A stretch of DNA of 64,000 nucleotides from Hysterangium stoloniferum. Its lineage: Eukaryota > Basidiomycota > Agaricomycetes > Hysterangiales > Hysterangiaceae. Under the pieces are notes generated by a model, which saw only the letters and a program-made list of their open reading frames with translations, was not told the origin of the DNA and searched no databases. Positions 63,088-64,000 of this stretch are shown here, piece after piece. A program made the position numbers and the translations under genes. Each line of letters starts with the position of its first letter. Positions within the stretch are counted from its first letter, which is position 1. The stretch covers positions 744,001 through 808,000 of the forward strand of contig WHVD01000003.1 in assembly GCA_015178975.1 (NCBI GenBank), given 5' to 3'.

Positions 63088-63945
63088 ATGGCCGAAAGAG
63101 ATACTCCAGCTCGTCTGCGGAGGGCTGTCAAAGGTATTTATATTTCTTCTATTTTGCAATTTAACCAACCTTTATGCAGATAATAACCTATTTCTTGTTA
63201 AGCGGCTTCTGGAACGAACTACAGACATGCGAAATGCTGATCCTGTAGGAGCACGTTACACCTCATTAGCCTGGGCCGCTTCTCTGGGACATGAAGAGAC
63301 CTTTGATTACCTTCTTTCAAATGGACACGATGATGAAGAATTGACCAAGGTCAGCGATTGCTACCTCCATAGTGCCAATGACCATATTTGACAGAAAACC
63401 TAGGATGCTGAAAATAACACAATTTTAATCATTTTGGCTGGCCTCAGGTCTGGGGCAAACAGCCCTTGTGTTTCGTCCCGGACACTAGACGACCTTCAAG
63501 ATGCTGCGTTGCGTATGGCTCGGTCATACCACGAACGATTCCCGTTTATCCTTGATTGGTCCAACTTCCAAGGTACAACGGCGTTGCATATGGCAGCTCT
63601 TAAAGGGAACGAGGAATTTGCCGCAGTATGATCTACTCTATCTTATTCATATAGACACTCATAATACCATAGATGTTATGCGACCTTCATGCTGATATTG
63701 ACCTGGCGGACTTACTTGGAAACACTCCGTTGCACTAGTAAGCATATCGATATCCACATTCCCCCATGTACTAATGCCTCTCAGCGCGAGTTCTTGGGGA
63801 CATCTTCCCGTAAGCCCCACTGTAGTATATACTTCACACATCTTGAACAATACTGTCTACAGGTTGTTAAACTGTTGATTGAACGGGGATGTCAGTTTGC
63901 CGAGCGAAATAACGAAGGATATACTGCGACTGATTACGCATACTC
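63088..63945 (+). CDS. Ankyrin-repeat protein, 5' part (runs off window)
   Basis: Six exons are visible (63088-63133, 63180-63349, 63404-63625, 63673-63737, 63785-63809, 63863-63945), after which a gtgagt donor opens an intron that continues past 64000. The first 203 residues hold ankyrin repeats: NNLFLVKRLLERTTDMRNAD, TSLAWAASLGHEETFDYLLS, GTTALHMAALKGNEEFAAML, GNTPLHYASSWGHLPVVKLL and GYTATDYAYS. Exon 5 is 25 nt. The repeat layout resembles fungal Avo2-like or signalling ankyrin proteins, but the C-terminal part that would decide is missing. It is divergent from FRS1 with a 133-bp shared promoter. Confidence 0.85.
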
Positions 63946-64000
63946 GTGAGTCAAGTACTGCGTAATGGTAGAATACTCCTGATGCACTACAAATTGAAGG

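Overview
The window looks like a nuclear chromosome segment from a filamentous basidiomycete (probably Agaricomycotina). The evidence is a dense set of protein genes cut by many very short introns (about 50-60 nt, some 35 nt), fungal-type families throughout (PXB/PX/DUF3818 protein, NDR kinase, MIPC synthase, Elg1, Dom34, Swt1), a standard genetic code, a tRNA-Gly with an intron, and Ty1/copia and Tc1 elements. I spliced each gene by eye from GT/GC...AG signals plus family conservation. Every complete exon set I give sums to a whole number of codons. The species cannot be named from this sequence.

Layout. 1-9.1 kb: CCDC47/DUF1682 ER protein (minus, runs off the left edge), a small orphan, a PXB-PX-DUF3818 lipid-binding protein, an NDR/Cbk1 kinase and a proline-rich PPxY protein. 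9.8-17.8 kb: JMJD7-type JmjC hydroxylase and ORC4 meeting tail to tail, then a large disordered Ser/Pro-rich protein. 17.9-27.1 kb: tRNA-Gly(GCC), MED20, a mitochondrial dehydrogenase kinase (PDK/BCKDK), ELG1/ATAD5, and a bHLH factor. 27.3-41.7 kb: DOM34, TXNDC9/PLP1, OMP decarboxylase (URA3), PUS7, an MFSD10-like transporter, MIPC synthase and SWT1. 42.1-50.4 kb is a repeat island: a 117-bp tandem repeat, a broken Ty1/copia element carrying a Tc1-type transposon, and an LTR-like solo element. 51.3-64 kb: RNPS1-like SR protein, NPC1-type sterol transporter NCR1, a composite repeat, DPH6, the Phe-tRNA synthetase beta subunit, and the start of an ankyrin protein that runs off the right edge.

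The genes are mostly single-copy housekeeping functions: replication (ORC4, ELG1), transcription (MED20, bHLH), RNA and translation quality control (DOM34, SWT1, RNPS1, PUS7, DPH6, FRS1, JMJD7) and membrane lipids (MIPC synthase, NCR1, PXB/PX protein). They are not an operon or a metabolic cluster. I see no secondary-metabolite, defence or CRISPR system.

The most unusual signals are: seven GC-AG introns among about 125; three introns of exactly 35 nt; a Tc1-type transposon whose 213-bp ends are each bracketed by inverted copies of one motif; and a two-module A-x-B-A-y-B repeat between NCR1 and DPH6, next to an NCR1 5' end where no signal peptide can be found.
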